DNA of 64,000 nucleotides from the NCBI RefSeq assembly GCF_001039355.2, contig NW_019775780.1, positions 124,001 through 188,000 on the forward strand, read 5' to 3'. The stretch is from Lingula anatina. Taxonomy: Eukaryota > Brachiopoda > Lingulata > Lingulida > Lingulidae. Of the stretch, positions 12,220 through 25,300 are shown in pieces (the stretch's first letter is position 1; each line of letters begins with the position of its first letter). The position numbers were made by a program, and so were the translations under genes. The notes under the pieces were generated by a model that worked only from the letters and a program-made list of their open reading frames with translations, had not been told where the DNA came from and searched no databases.

Positions 12220-15200
12220 ATTTCTTAAATCAATCAGTTTTAAAAACAAACACTACTAGTTTCTAGTGATTTACAAAAATGGCTTTAAGATGCTTTTATG
12301 TTAGATATCTTGCATTTGTCAAGATGCTAGTGTTGTGATATGCCCAGCCTATTATTGTTCATCCAACTTGTATTCTTCGCTTCAGGTTAATTTAACATCA
12401 GTATTAGTTTTAGTCTTAGACTTTAGCCTGGACTTTATCTGTCTTTAAATGCACATAGGTAATATATGATTAAAGGTACTCTTGGCATGTTTTAAATCCC
12501 CCCTCACCCCCAGGCATATTTCAATCCTGCAAAGCTTCGTATATTCTCAATTCAGTTCTTAAAGACAATAAAACCCCTTAGTTAAAAGTTTTTCTGACAG
12601 CTGACTAGGTACATGTTATACGTGGCACAGGGTGGCAATAAAAATAAAAAATCAAATTTCCTGGTGAAGGTCAGGAAAACAAATGTCATAGTAAATGATC
12701 TGTCAGTCATTAAGAATTAAAGCATAAAATTAAAAATGGAATAAGGCAGCGTCCAAGTACAGGGATGGCTCAAGCAATGATTTGTGTTTAGGGGGAAAAT
12801 TGCCCTTTTTCTAGGATAAAGAAGAAAAAACGTTTTTTTTTAAAGCAGATTTTGTTATGATTTAAATTTGATTGTAAGCAAGTTCAGACTAAAACCCGTA
12901 AGAGAAATTATCCCTTGGTGTGGTTTGGCCAGAGGTGTATTAAATGTTATGTCATTGTTTTAGTGGAATCAGGCAGCCAAGGCCCAGAGGAGTTCCAATC
13001 TCTACACACTCAAGTCAAAGGCCTTACAGACAGTATAAAAACTATGAAAACTGGTCAAAATGGCCTGGAGGGACTGTCCAAGAGTGTGGCAACTATTTCC
13101 CAGCGGGTAAGCAAACGGTTCATTTTTGATAGCTCAACAAATAACTTGCGAATACATTTTAACTTGTGAATGTCTTTTTTTTAGGGGGGATTGGGTGAAA
13201 TGTATTATGGTAAAAATTGTAAGGGTAAAATGATGTTATTTAATGAAGATTGAAATAACTCCTGAAATTAAAGATTGTATTTTTTCAGCTTGATGCCCTT
13301 CAAAAGAAAACTGATGAACTACAGAAGAGTGTTGCGCAAGCACCACAGTTGCAGTCTTTGCCAGCACAGATTGTAGATACATCCAAGGTAAATTCTGTCT
13401 TTTGTCACATCTTACTGTTTTTTTCCTGTGTTCTATTGTTTTTAAGCTGAAAAATGGAGTAAAAATACACAAAGAAACTTATCTGTTTGGATTTGTTTTG
13501 ATTTGTTAAGATAAAAAGGATATATACTCACATTTGATTAAGAAATTATAAATCATTTGTAAATCATACCCATGTGATTTTTAAAAAATTGACTCAAAAA
13601 CACTATTGTACACAAGTTTCTTTTAAGCATTGACATTTTTCATTAATCTCTGTACAATCAAATGGATTAGGCACACCAAACAATGAATTTTATTTGTTCT
13701 GCTTAAATTGATATTTCAGGAGGTGGCTAATTTAGGCAGTCAGGTGGAAGCCTTTAAAACCTCAATGAAACAACAAAATGATGACTTGCATGCTCTGCAA
13801 CAAAGAGTCTCTTCTTTGCAGGTGAGATGTATGAAAATGTTTTTCATATTTTTAGGGTGATATTGGCATGGTGACAGTAACAGTCTGGCATAATCCAAAA
13901 TATATTTCTAAAACAAATAAAATATGTAAGTTAGCATACCTCATAATCTGCTCAAACATGCCAAATTTTTTCTGTAGGTTTGAAACGAGTAACTGTCATG
14001 AATTTTCAAACTCTATCAATATTTCCAAAATTTATCTTCTACATTCTTATCAAATTCTAATCAAAAGTTACTCTTGTCTTAAAAATAGATATTTTCTTTT
14101 CCAGGAGAAGGTTGGAGGCGGGAGGGAAAATAACTCGCCAGTGATGTCTGGTCCTACCATAGGTGGTGCCTCTGCTAACATCTTGTCGGCAGCCATCAGC
14201 AGCCTGAACACTACCTGCACTAGGGATGTTGGCACTTTACAAAGAGGACTTGAAGCCACAGGGGTAAATGCAGCCATTCTATACCCCCTGTACAGTTGTT
14301 ATATATTCATTTTTTTTCTCTTTTAAGAGATAGAGTTGTTTGGGAAAAATTTCTTATCTTATCAGTGGAGAACTATATTATACCTGGGAATTCCTCTTAA
14401 AAAGTAATTCAGATAAGAAATATGGTCATATTAACCAAACATCTCTTCAGTTCTTTTTTTTCCCAAGCATATTTTCACCAAAAAATTGTTTTCCAGCAAA
14501 GGGTTCTCCTGTTGGAGAACAGGACAACAGAGCTGGGATTACATGTCCAGCTGTTGAGTAACAAACCAGTGTCACAAACCAACTCCACACAACCTGACTG
14601 GCAACAGTTGATCAACAGTGCTGTAAATAGTGCAGTAAGTATTAAGGTGTTGTTGGCATCCCATTGTCCTTCTAGGGGAAAGTGATGGACACTCTGGAAT
14701 TTTTACTTCAAAATAATTGTTACACCAGTCTGAATTCAGAATATTGATTAAGGCAAAGTCATACATAAAACTGATGAAGGTTTTCTTTAGCATGCAGAAA
14801 ATGATGTAAAATTTTCATTCAGCCATGCTACAGTGTTTGATTTACATTTAAAATGCCAGTAAATGGCTTATCAAGAAAAATAGTTTGATTATGCTTCAGG
14901 CAGGCAAGGCCCAGAATGAAAGAACTTCAGTCTTTTCACACTCAAGTCAAAGACATTACAAACATTATTTAAATGTATTAAAATTTGATTTGAATAATAA
15001 GTATTTATGATTCATATTAACTGTAAATGAGAAAGTGTTTTCTTTAGTCTCAAAGTTGAGTTTGTGACACAAATTGTGTTAGTTGTACCTTATTATCTCT
15101 CATCAAAAACAATCCAATGTCTTACTGCAGATGGAGCATTTACGTAACTCAAGTGCTGAAAGTGAGAGTGAGGAGGAAGATAAATCATCCAGTAACAGCA

Positions 15201-18200
15201 ACAAATTTGATGAAATTCTGCAGCAGGTTCAGAATGTATCTGAGTTGGTCACATCATTTAAACAGCAGATTGATGAGGTTGGCTTTTGTTCCATTCAGCA
15301 TATGCTATTTTACCAATGTTTGTGACCTCAAAGATAAATAAAACATTGTCAACTTTCAGTAATGAATTAGATGATAGAAAATTAATGACTTAATAATTAT
15401 AATATTTCTACACTTTTTTAAAAGCATTCTTGGAGTTTTGATTTAAGGCACATTCTACTTGTACAAGGTTTGGTATGTTGTGTAACTATATGTTTGTGCG
15501 TTTTCCATTTGAGGATGGGAAATGAGAAGCCCTTGTGTATGATATGGACATATATATATATATATGCTTCTCTCTTACCAGTTAAAACAAGAAAGGAACA
15601 GCAGTGCTACCTCAGATATGAAGGTCAAACCTATAAATGTATCTCAAGCCATGTCTGATGTTCTAACAAGTGCACTTGGGGCATTTAAAGAACAGTATAA
15701 TATAGATATTTTGGTATGTATAAGTGATAGAGATAGCATTTAGTGAGGTTATGTTGTAAGAAAAGCCTTGCAAGTAAACAGTTAAAATTATTGCCCTCTT
15801 TATTAAAATCGATTAATTTTTTAAGTTATAAGAAATCATCGCAAGTTCAATCTGTCCATTTTTGATTACCTGACTCATACCTGCATTTTTACAAATTTCA
15901 CACAATTGAATGTCCAGTTGCATATGAATGTGTCTTGAAGTAAATATTGATGCAGAACTTTCATTTTTCAGCACGTCAACGTTTCTCTTGATAAGTTAAA
16001 CAACACTGTAACAGACCTACAACAAGGCATGATGGACCTTACTAATGCCACAAATTACCTGAAGACAAAGCTGAATTCCCTCCTAAAAGTCTCCTCAACA
16101 CCTGCCATGCCATTAGGATTAGGTATGATGCCATGTTGTTTTTAACCTGACAGTTCAAATTGACTTTCAATACCCAGTTGTGATCATCCAAGACCATATT
16201 TCTTATTTTATTTTGATGAAAATTCTAATTAACAGAAGGTCACTTTGATGCTTTATTGGAGATTTCTTTTGAATATTTAAGAGACCATATTTGAATAAAT
16301 TCAACTATTATGTGATACAGGTACTGACTCTGTAACACCCCCAAGTGCAGTCACATCCACATTGATAGCATCAGTGTTAGAGACAACCAGTCCTGACATG
16401 ACATCACAGGTACCTCACACAGAAGGGGAAGAGCATGAAGGTGAGGTTTGCACTCCCTTTCTCAATGATATAGTAAACTTTTTGACCCAAAGCTTGTAAG
16501 ATTTTGTTATACCTGAAATCATTCATGTTCTCTCTAAACTATTTATGAATAAGGTAGACCAGGAAAAAGTTAAATATAAGAATGTTTAATAAAGACCTTT
16601 AAATTATGTATTATGTGGTTCTTTTTACATTTTCAGAAGGTGATCATGTAGATACAGTCAATTTCTTTGTAGAATCCTTGCAGAAGCGTGTTATTATACC
16701 AGGGTATGAAACAAAAGAAAGTAAGTGTAATTCCATTCTTGGGTATGTTTGTTATTGATTTGAGACATTTTAAGGGGGTGGGATTATACAATACAAATCA
16801 ACTGGCACTGATTTGTGTAGATTCAATTCCATTAAGCTTAATATTTTCCCAATCTTACATTCACATGTTATCTGTTTTCATGTCAAACATTTGATTGTCC
16901 TTGCTATTTTGTTATGGGCAAAATTACATAGGAATGTCATTGGGGCTTCCTGATGATGTCAGGTAAATTTTTTTTAGCACAGAGAAATAATATATGCGCA
17001 GTGTGTTTGCAGCATAGGTAGAGGGCTTACAGTGGTAGGAGTTTGTTATTTATTAAGATCAATTTGAGTTAGATAGTAGGTCATACAATGGGGTTTCAAT
17101 TAGTGTTCATGTTTCATTATTCACTTCATACAAACTTCAAGATTCAGCTAAGATATGCACCAAATTATAAACGCCACCTTTCTCATTTTTGGAACTGATT
17201 GTCAAAACATGGAGGTTTATTTCAAAACATTATTTTAGCAAGTTTGACCAAAAACAGGTTTTGATACTAGCATTTTCTACAATTAACTCTGTTTTTTGTA
17301 ACATCTTCCAGATTTAGTTCACTTTACAATTAATAGAATTTCATCTATGAGAAGGGGAATCCCAGTGAGATTAAATGACCTTCAATGCTCTTCAATATAG
17401 ATACTAATTTCAAAGGGAATCCCATTGAAAAATGCTAAGCCGTACTTCACTGAGCTGTTCAATTTTTTCTGTGCTGCCTCTAGCTTTCACTGTCAGAAAT
17501 TCAACCATTTGTTCGATTGTAATTTGCTACTTATATAAACTTATTTTTCCAAACAATTTAAGAGGTGCAGCTACTGCACATGTACTGATTTTGGAAACCT
17601 GTTTTTTAAGTTCAAATCAAACTCAAGCAAAGCATTTAGGTCAGGGGATTGATTTATGTTAAGATAAAATATCAATTTATTTGCATTGAGAATTATTAAA
17701 AAATGAAGAACTGATATGCATCAAATGGTTTAATGAATCAACATGCTCACATTTTAGAATTACGGAAAGGCTTTTCATCATGGGATCAAAATGGAGACAA
17801 CCGCGTCAGTTATGAAGACCTTCAAGACCATGTAGGTCCAACACTTCCATCAGCAGAGCAGTTTGTACCTTATGATGTGAACCATGATGGATTATACTCA
17901 TTAGAAGAATTGGAACAAGCACAAGGAATATCTGGCACACAAGGTGAATATTTTATCTATAAATGTGTGTACATATGCTTGATAAATAAAGGTCTTTTTC
18001 ATGATAACTTAGTAATAAGCATGGACTTCTCAAAAATATTATGAGAAAAAATTTGAACTTGCCATTTGTTTGTGTTTTTCCTCCTACAGGAATCATGGTC
18101 TGATAATCTCACATAATTGTCTAAGGTCAAAAGCACATGGGATTTTATTACTGACATTTAAAACATGGTTATATACTCAAAACTTAATCTTTATGAGAAA

Positions 18201-19600
18201 ACATGCACTAGAAAAATTAATTTAGATGTCTTTTTCCTGTTCTAACATGCCGGTGGTTTGTAAAACCCAAGTACTGCTTAACAAGAAAATGCACACACAA
18301 TAGTCTCTTGAACTTTTTAATTGTACTGTAGAGAAGATAAAAGTTGGACTCTCTGTATCGAGTTCATGAACTGCAAAACAGCCCCTATATGGTAGGAAGA
18401 GTGCATTACCTGAAGGACTTTGTCAAGAGCCTAGCGACAGTGTCAGTCACTACTTAGCAAAAAATGTCTTACAGAAGCCAAATTCAATAATCCTCTTGTT
18501 CAGTGAAAACAAAGTTGTCTGAGATGTGCATTACTCCTCACCACAAACATAACCTCATATTAACGCCCATAAATCCTAGCCTTTTCTTCCTTGACTCCAA
18601 ATTGTCCCTGAGCAATAAATTTCCTTGTGTGCTGGTGGAGACTGTGCAGTGAAATGGAGATTAGAGGGCGGACTCCTATTAACAGCATTTACATCTCCAT
18701 TGGTCTTTGCATGATTTGTCTTAGAAAGGGGATTTATTACTTTTTCATAAAGCAGCCCTGCTATTACAAGTGTTCAACATGGAGAAACATTAAGAGGGTT
18801 GTTATGGTGGTAATTGCTGACTTTGAACAAACGACCAATAATATTTGATTAATTTCTTTCTTTTGTGTGGAAAGTGAATTTAATAAAAAGGACCTCAGAC
18901 AGTGGTAATAAAAAGCTTCTCCATGCTTGACAGGTCGGAGATAATAGCAGTTACGGATGAATAAGTATCAATATAACCAAGCAGTACATCACGAAATTTG
19001 ACTTGGAAATTGACAAATTACCATTTGGCCTGAACATTATTTCTCAATTAAAAGTTTCACTTATCCAATAGTTCTGCTACAGATGATTGTCTTCATCAGC
19101 CGGAAACATAAATACTAAGAATTATGCCATAGAATGAAAATTTGAGTTCTATTATGTATTGGACAATGAAGGACAGTTAGTCTTACTAAAAATTCATGAG
19201 ATTGGCACGTTCCAGAGCATAGATGAATGAGAAATGACGTGTCTGCTGGGTATGGTCTATGAAAACATTACTTAGTGGATTGAATTTTAAATAGAATACC
19301 CTCTCCAGTCCCTCGATTTTGCTACTTATTTATGATGCCTTCAAAGAATGCTAATAGACATTACCGTCTTCTTTTAACTTGTTATTTTCATGTACTTGTT
19401 CTTAAGCTTCTCATAGAATTTGAATGACTTTTTCAGTAACTATGATAAAAAATATGTTTAAAACATTTTTGGTAGATATTTCAAGTATTTGGTTTTGTTT
19501 TTCAGATTCATCTCAAAGAAAACCAGCAAATACAAAGAAAAGAGCACCACTCAGTAAAGAAGACATAAAAGAGTTGGCAAAAGCACTAGAAAAGCACTAA
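6474..19600 (+). CDS. EFCAB14: EF-hand calcium-binding domain protein 14, two alternative N-termini
   Basis: Single-pass membrane protein with a long coiled-coil middle and C-terminal EF-hands; its cellular role is poorly known. Common exons: 12964-13106, 13289-13387, 13720-13821, 14105-14263, 14497-14634, 15131-15277, 15582-15713, 15972-16122, 16321-16440, 16637-16720, 17758-17943, 19506-19600 (TAA). All are in phase. Either 5' pair can feed them: 6474-6604 + 7612-7784 (about 619 aa) or 9928-10079 + 10551-10696 (about 617 aa). The proximal start MKKRRDLNAL matches human MKKRKELNAL, and its membrane segment (CGGLIWMQLRL) matches human CVGLVWMQVAL. The middle is heptad-rich with many N-x-S/T sites (for example NSTQ, NVSL, NATN), fitting an extracytoplasmic stalk. 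EF loops DQNGDNRVSYED and DVNHDGLYSLEE keep D/N/D at positions 1, 3 and 5. The tail after the EF-hands is basic and ends ALEKH. It is longer than human (about 495 aa), mostly in the coiled coil. Confidence 0.93.
8811..8985. mobile_element. Short inverted-repeat element, MITE-like
   Basis: ACTTTAGATCGACCTA near 8818-8833 recurs inverted near 8968-8984 as TAGATCGATCTAAAGT (one mismatch). A second direct TTAGATCGACCTA lies next to the left arm (about 8805-8817). The interior of roughly 140 bases is much richer in GC and CpG (CCCCGGGG, GCCGGGCGG, CCCCGCGG) than its surroundings, suggesting insertion from elsewhere. It has no coding capacity. It lies between EFCAB14 exons A2 and B1. Confidence 0.5.
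9750..9770 (+). promoter_or_regulatory. Probable internal promoter of EFCAB14 (ETS + CCAAT box)
   Basis: CACTTCCGGT at 9750-9759 is a strong ETS/GABP-type site. ATTGG at 9765-9769 is an inverted CCAAT box. They sit about 170 bases before the canonical start codon, with no TATA box nearby, a common housekeeping promoter layout. This supports independent transcription of the proximal isoform; it is inferred from motifs only. Confidence 0.5.
9928..10696 (+). CDS. EFCAB14: Proximal (canonical) EFCAB14 5' exon pair (tail + membrane anchor B)
   Basis: Exon B1 is 9928-10079 (donor AA|GTAAGA) and B2 is 10551-10696 (acceptor ACGCAG, donor G|GTAAAG). B1 encodes MKKRRDLNALVNGRSRKQ, a basic patch and an acidic-Ser patch (NESDSSEVEEF). 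B2 encodes RFCSVCLSATTFLLVVACLA and GGLIWMQLRLRTQLEELK, the membrane anchor and the start of the coiled coil. An in-frame upstream ATG at 9853 would add 25 residues. Human homology favours 9928. Confidence 0.88.
12179..12213. repeat. Poly-T tract
   Basis: A run of about 35 T in the EFCAB14 intron before the exon at 12964. Confidence 0.95.
14896..14975 (+). pseudogene. Decayed copy of EFCAB14 exon 12964-13106
   Basis: TCAGGCAGGCAAGGCCCAGA followed by TTTTCACACTCAAGTCAAAG parallels the exon at 12968-13020 (TCAGGCAGCCAAGGCCCAGA ... TACACACTCAAGTCAAAG). Resemblance continues into an ACATTAC/CCTTAC segment. In the frame of the parent exon the copy meets a TGA right after the GPE-like stretch, and the donor region is lost. 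It lies in the intron between 14634 and 15131, so it is a relic of internal exon duplication. Confidence 0.75.
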
Positions 19601-22194
19601 AAATGGAAATCTTTGAAAAACCAGTTGACATCACACTCATGAACAGTGCTGCATACAGGGTTGAATGCAATGAGCAATTTGTTCTAGAGGACTTCTACCC
19701 AGCCAGAGAGCAACTCCGAGTTCTTTTTTGTTTTTCAACTTTTATAACCGTCTTCTCAAGATAGATGACAAGTTACCATCCAGATTTGAATTACTTACTA
19801 GAAGATAATTATATGTAAAATTCAGAAAGTTAAGTGTGCATATTGGTCGTAGGTGGATCCCGTTTTGGTGATGAAAAAGGAACCACTATTTGCCAATTAA
19901 AACTGTCATCTGTTTAAGAACAAGTTCCCATCTGAACAAATACCAGGTTTTAGTTGTATGAATATCATCAGGATTTACATTTATTTCTGTTTGCAAGTGT
20001 TGTTAGTTTAGTTCTACTGTTCCTTAAACTTTTCCTATGGGTCATACACATTTTGAGTATAAAAATACATACTCAGCTATGCCATAAAATGAATATAGAG
20101 CAAGGGAAAGTCACTAATGGGAGATAACTTGTAATATATGCAGATTCAGATAATGAAAATTTACACACACTTAATGTCCATGATAAAATGCCAGGGTAGT
20201 AGGTACTTAAGTAATTTGTATGTTTGTGGAATATAATTTTGTTAACTTGTGTGTTTTAGCAGGTTTGTCTAGTATTGCATTATAACAAAAACTTTCAGGG
20301 GTTGATCCAGGATTTTATGATGGGAGGGGGGGGTGGATGCCTTCTCCACAAACTCCTGTATCCAGAAATATCTTGTGCAGTTTTATAACCATTAAGTGTT
20401 ACTAAAAAGGGGCATATTGTATATTTAAGATCATGGTTTGTGTGTCGTGCAGCTGAACCCACTCTAAATCTGCCCCTGATGCTGTGTATACTAGCAAATA
20501 ATTTCTGCAAGTTCCTCTCTCTCTATTTATATATGCACTTCAAAGGAATGAACTACATTCTATGAAATTGGCTTGTACAAACATATCAAAAAAAATTATG
20601 GGGAATTTCACAGTTAGGCATGATACTTGCATTTAGATGTAAAATATAAGTTATGCAGGCATTTAGGCTTATGTTTTAACAAGCTTGTGCAATATGAATT
20701 GTTGATGTTGTTGAATTTTAAGATGTCATGCATGTTGTTGTTGATCAAGTTTACCATTTTGATCAGCTTTTGTCTCAAAAATTCCCTGTTAAATGTTTTC
20801 ATTGAATTCTCACTTGTGTGATTTTTAAATGACTAGAAATATTTATGAATTTGTCAGATTCACTGTTTTGAATTTATGTTTAAAGTGAACAAATCAATTG
20901 AGATTTCTTCATCAATTTAATGCTAATTCTTCAATTTGTCAATTTTATTGTTTCAATTTATATTTTAGTGAACAAATTGATTGAGATTTTTTCATGAGTA
21001 TAATGCTAATTCTTCATCCAGCAAAAATTGCTTTTGCAGTAAAAAAAATTCTGATAATGCACAGTTTTTTCAGGGCAAATGAGAGGAAAGTTGCTTCTAA
21101 TGTAGATAATTCATTTCATGATTGGTTCAAAAAGTCCATAAGAAGAGTTTATTTTGTAAATAGTGACATCGAATTGAGATTACTGTGATAGAAATTTTAA
21201 GTTAGATTGAAAAAAGTTTCTTGATGGCAAGACTTGGTTCTTGAAAGTTTTTTAAATGTGTTACATCCTTATTTATGAACTGGAGAAGTATTTAGATACA
21301 AAAGTTGAATATTAATAAATTTTATCAAGGATTGTAGGTAGTTTGTCTGTTGCTAATCTTCAGTTTTATAAATAATTAAATTATTCTCTTCTTTGCACAT
21401 TGACACGGCATTTTCACCACCATGTACTAAAGTGATTTTAGGTAAGCAACCTGAACTTGCTTTAAATGACAATTCTTTCAATCGCAAATTGGTGTGTTCC
21501 AAATTAAACTCGCAGATGGTAGGCGTGACTAATCAAGGGATTCCCCTTCCCATGATTCCCGTGTAAGGGTATCCCCAACTGAAAACGAGGCTGCAGTTAG
21601 CGGAGTTGTCTTGGTTTATTGGTATTGCAATCCGTTGAAAATCAAGATCATCAAAGAGGTATCTCTTTACAGATCATTATAACTATTATTCAAAACAACC
21701 CATCTACCGAAACAAGGCAGTATTTTTGTTTTTTCTCCAGCTTCTAGAGGCTTTTACTACTGCAATAATTTGGATGGTCAATGAAAGTACTCCAGGTTAG
21801 TGGCATTTGTTTACAAATGGCTCTGATGTCGAATCCGACGTCATCTTAAAGTAGATTGTGGTTGGATGAAATAATCAAATGATGTCTACATAACAACACT
21901 GTTATCTTTCAAATGCGTGTTTTATTTCCTTTGTACAAGTTACATTAGAGCTATTTACCCATGGTCTTTTATGCCCAAGTAAGGGTGCTTGTCGTTTCGT
22001 CGCCGTGGGTAATTTGTCATGTTAATGTCATGAAGAAATTATCATTTAAATTAGATTGATCTTAGTTTATCATAAAATGTAAGACTTCTCCAACTGAGAC
22101 TGTCAAGTGACACTTTGGCGCAACTCCAGCGATCCCGTAGCATTGTTAATTTATTCTAGTAGTAGGGCCGGGCTCATAATCCTTATGTTTGGAG
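19601..22194. other. EFCAB14 3' UTR and EFCAB14-RNF220 intergenic region
   Basis: Non-coding AT-rich sequence. A diverged tandem repeat lies at 20871-21018. An AATAAA at 21314-21319 is one possible EFCAB14 polyadenylation signal, though it would imply a 1.7 kb 3' UTR. No RNA gene was recognised. Confidence 0.55.
20871..21018. repeat. Diverged two-copy tandem repeat
   Basis: GAACAAATCAATTGAGATTT...TAATGCTAATTCTTCA (about 20888-20932) recurs as GAACAAATTGATTGAGATTT...TAATGCTAATTCTTCA (about 20971-21016), offset about 83 bases. Both copies are preceded by a TTTATGTTTAAAG / TTTATATTTTAG segment. Confidence 0.7.
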
Positions 22195-22202
22195 TATAAA
22201 TA
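22195..22202 (+). promoter_or_regulatory. TATA box upstream of RNF220 exon 1
   Basis: TATAAATA lies 173 bases before the first in-frame ATG (22368), with no other ATG between about 22225 and 22368. An inverted CCAAT box (GATTGG) lies at 22217-22222. Initiation near 22225-22230 would give a 5' UTR of about 140 bases. Confidence 0.5.
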
Positions 22203-22367
22203 GTATAGTTCATTGTGATTGGTTGGTTGAACTACAAGAGGCAGGACACCGGGAATCCACACTAGTAGAGAACGTGTGACCTAAGAAGAAACTTAGTTTG
22301 AGACATCAGTATTGGATTTGATTTTATAGAAAATTTGGGACAGAGTTTTTTCAAATAACTTGCAGTC

Positions 22368-25300
22368 ATGTTCAGAATGAATTTATGGACTAAACCGTTT
22401 TTCTTTGCTCGTGCCCCTTACCCAGGGACAGACCCAAAGGAGATGGCCAACCCATCCTTCCAGCTGGGCCCAAACCCCCTGGCATCCCCTGCCTTGATGG
22501 TCTTGGCATCCACAGCCGAGGCAGCGAGAGAGGCTGGTCATATTGCAGCAACATCACAGTATCAAGGACAGGGAATAGATGGCAAAGAAATGCCAGTGCC
22601 TTTCACCACAGCCTATGCCATGTATAGGCAAGGGGAGGGGTTTCCCCCACCCATGTATGCACCCCACTTGGCACCTCACCTGATGCGACCCATGGGAATG
22701 ATAAACCCAAATGGAGGGGGAGCATTCCGCCCTGTTACAACTGCCTCAGATACTGCAGAGTCCCAGTATCATTCTGCTTTCATTCCTGCCAAAAGACCGA
22801 AAATTGAAGAAACTGTCACAACGCCATCGCCTTATCATTACAACAGTGAGACTTTTGATAAAAATGCTCGGCCTCAGTCACAGGATTCCAATGCCACCCT
22901 GTCTCCAGCAGGAGGCAAAGATGAACTGAGGGGAAATCAAATCACACCAAACTCTGTTGATGCAGAGGCAAAGTCAGAGAGCAGTGACAGAGCGACACCA
23001 GAGGAGGGGAGAAATCTCAGAAGTGAGTAGACATTAGTTTTTATCTGGGTAAAGAGTTTTCGTAATTTTGTTTTTCTTTTGAACCAGCTAACCTTACCTT
23101 TTTGATAGTAATGGTAATATAAAGTTTTTACATATGCAAAATAAGTCCTCAACCAATGAATTTCAGCTTTTTCTAACAATTTAAAGATTTTTTTAGATTT
23201 CTAACTAGAAGTTATATGTCACTTTTTTTATCAGATTTTAAAAGTTTTTTATACATCCACAAAAAGTTTGTATGCAAGAAAATCCTTTTCATCTGGAGCT
23301 TGATTTTTAGAATGTATTCATGCTGCAATTTTTATGTGCTAATTGACTTTCTAGTCGCATTTTTATTTGGTTGAAAAAACTACTTGTGAAAAAAGCAGTC
23401 TATAACAAAATGAAAAAAAAAAGAAGAGAAAAATGCTTTTATTGTATATATTCTGTATTAGGTTTAACCAGGTGAAGCTGATAGCTGTTATTTTCAAGTT
23501 ATGATAGGGGATGAAAGGGAAAGAAAGAAGCACTCCATTTAATATTGTCTACAGTTTCTCAACTTTTTACACCTGCAGTGAGCTTCACATTATATTTGTG
23601 CTACGTAGTGTATCATGGAATCAGCACGTAACAGTGACTGATCTCAGCTATTGTAATGCCTACTCTGCGGCACCTGTGGTTAGACGTGCCAAACATTGTG
23701 TCAATTTCATATCGATACCATCGGCTTTGAGTTACTCACACGTGTATAAGCGCCTTTCTTTTGGGAAAAAATTCTTTGTTCAGATTTGTTTTGCCAACTG
23801 TGCCCATTCTTTTAATTAGTATTGAGACTATTAATCTTACATGCTGTTTTATTGATCCATTTTACACCCCCACTGTGTCCAAGAGGTTCTAGATGATCAT
23901 GAAATTATTATATCTGTGCTATTAAAAGTAAATGGAGTAGAAAATGGGAGATGAATAATTGATGGGGAAAAATAAGTAAGCCAGAATTGTGGGAAAAAAG
24001 CCTATTTTACTATGGAAAATATTCATATTATAGCTTTCTGACAAAGAAATTACCTACAGAAATGAAGAAGGCATGTTTGATAATTTAGTGCAGTATTTTT
24101 AAATTAAGTTAGAGTTGTTATTATTGTGTGGAACATCAAACCCCAATTTAATGGAGTACAGGTGGTGACAGCAGTTCATGAAAAAGTCAAGGGGCCTACC
24201 CCTCTGTGAAGAAAATCATTAAACTGCTGATAAGATATTTATGAACATTATTAAACATGTATACAACCTTTAAAACAACTCGAGATTATATTTTCAAAAC
24301 TCCCATGAGAGAGCATTCAGGAGTTTATCAGCAATAAACTTGACTGGCACGAGAGGTAGCATTATAATTCCGTCAGCTTTTCATTTTACTATACAATCCC
24401 CATCTGGTGTCTGATTGCAGACAAACACTGTAGTGGTTACAACTCTGAACAACTGATAATATCTCGGCAACCGAGGAGGCACAGCAGTTTCTGATTTTTT
24501 TATTGTAGTTTTATGAGCCACTGTCATTAAGCTGAAGAATCCATTTCCTTTTTTATTTGAAGGCTGTTGCTGGATTTAGTTTAACAGTTTTCTTCTACTT
24601 TTTAATGCATGTGTGTCTACATTTAATGGACATTATTGGTTTTGTTCTTTCTTAACTCTCTGTGATTTGCAAAATGAAAAAAATGCCTAGTCGGCACTCT
24701 CTTTTGACTGCTTGTTCTACATTTTTGGTATGATTTTTTTTTAACATTCATTAAGTCTTTAGTGTCATTTTAGACAGTTTTTAGAAAATTTTCTGAAATA
24801 GTGATATATTAGACACAAAAAGTCTCAAAGTACATTTTTATTGTGAAAAAAAAGCAGTTGATGGCATCAATGTGGCAGCCTTGGAATTTCACTCTTTTTA
24901 TAAATTTATCTTTCACGCTGTATTAACATGATCAATAGTGTTGATTTTTTTATGGCATTGCACTAAAAGAACCACGAGATGTTAAAACTACTTTCGTCAC
25001 ATTTATTTGCCTGTTTTCAAGTACATGAATATGAGGATATGATATGAATATAGGGGAAATTTTTTAAAATATTTTTTTCTTTTTAAATGTGGGTAAAATT
25101 GTCATTATTCATTAAATGTAATCTTATATAAACCCTTGCTTTTTCTTTCCCATTTCAACTGATACAGTATCTTGTATATTGTACAACTTTTTAAAAATAA
25201 CTAAAAGACCTTTTGTGAATACATGAAATGCCCATTTTTTCTTCTTTAAATAAATTTTGATCGAAAAAAAAATCCCAACCAATGAGGTTGTCATATTACA

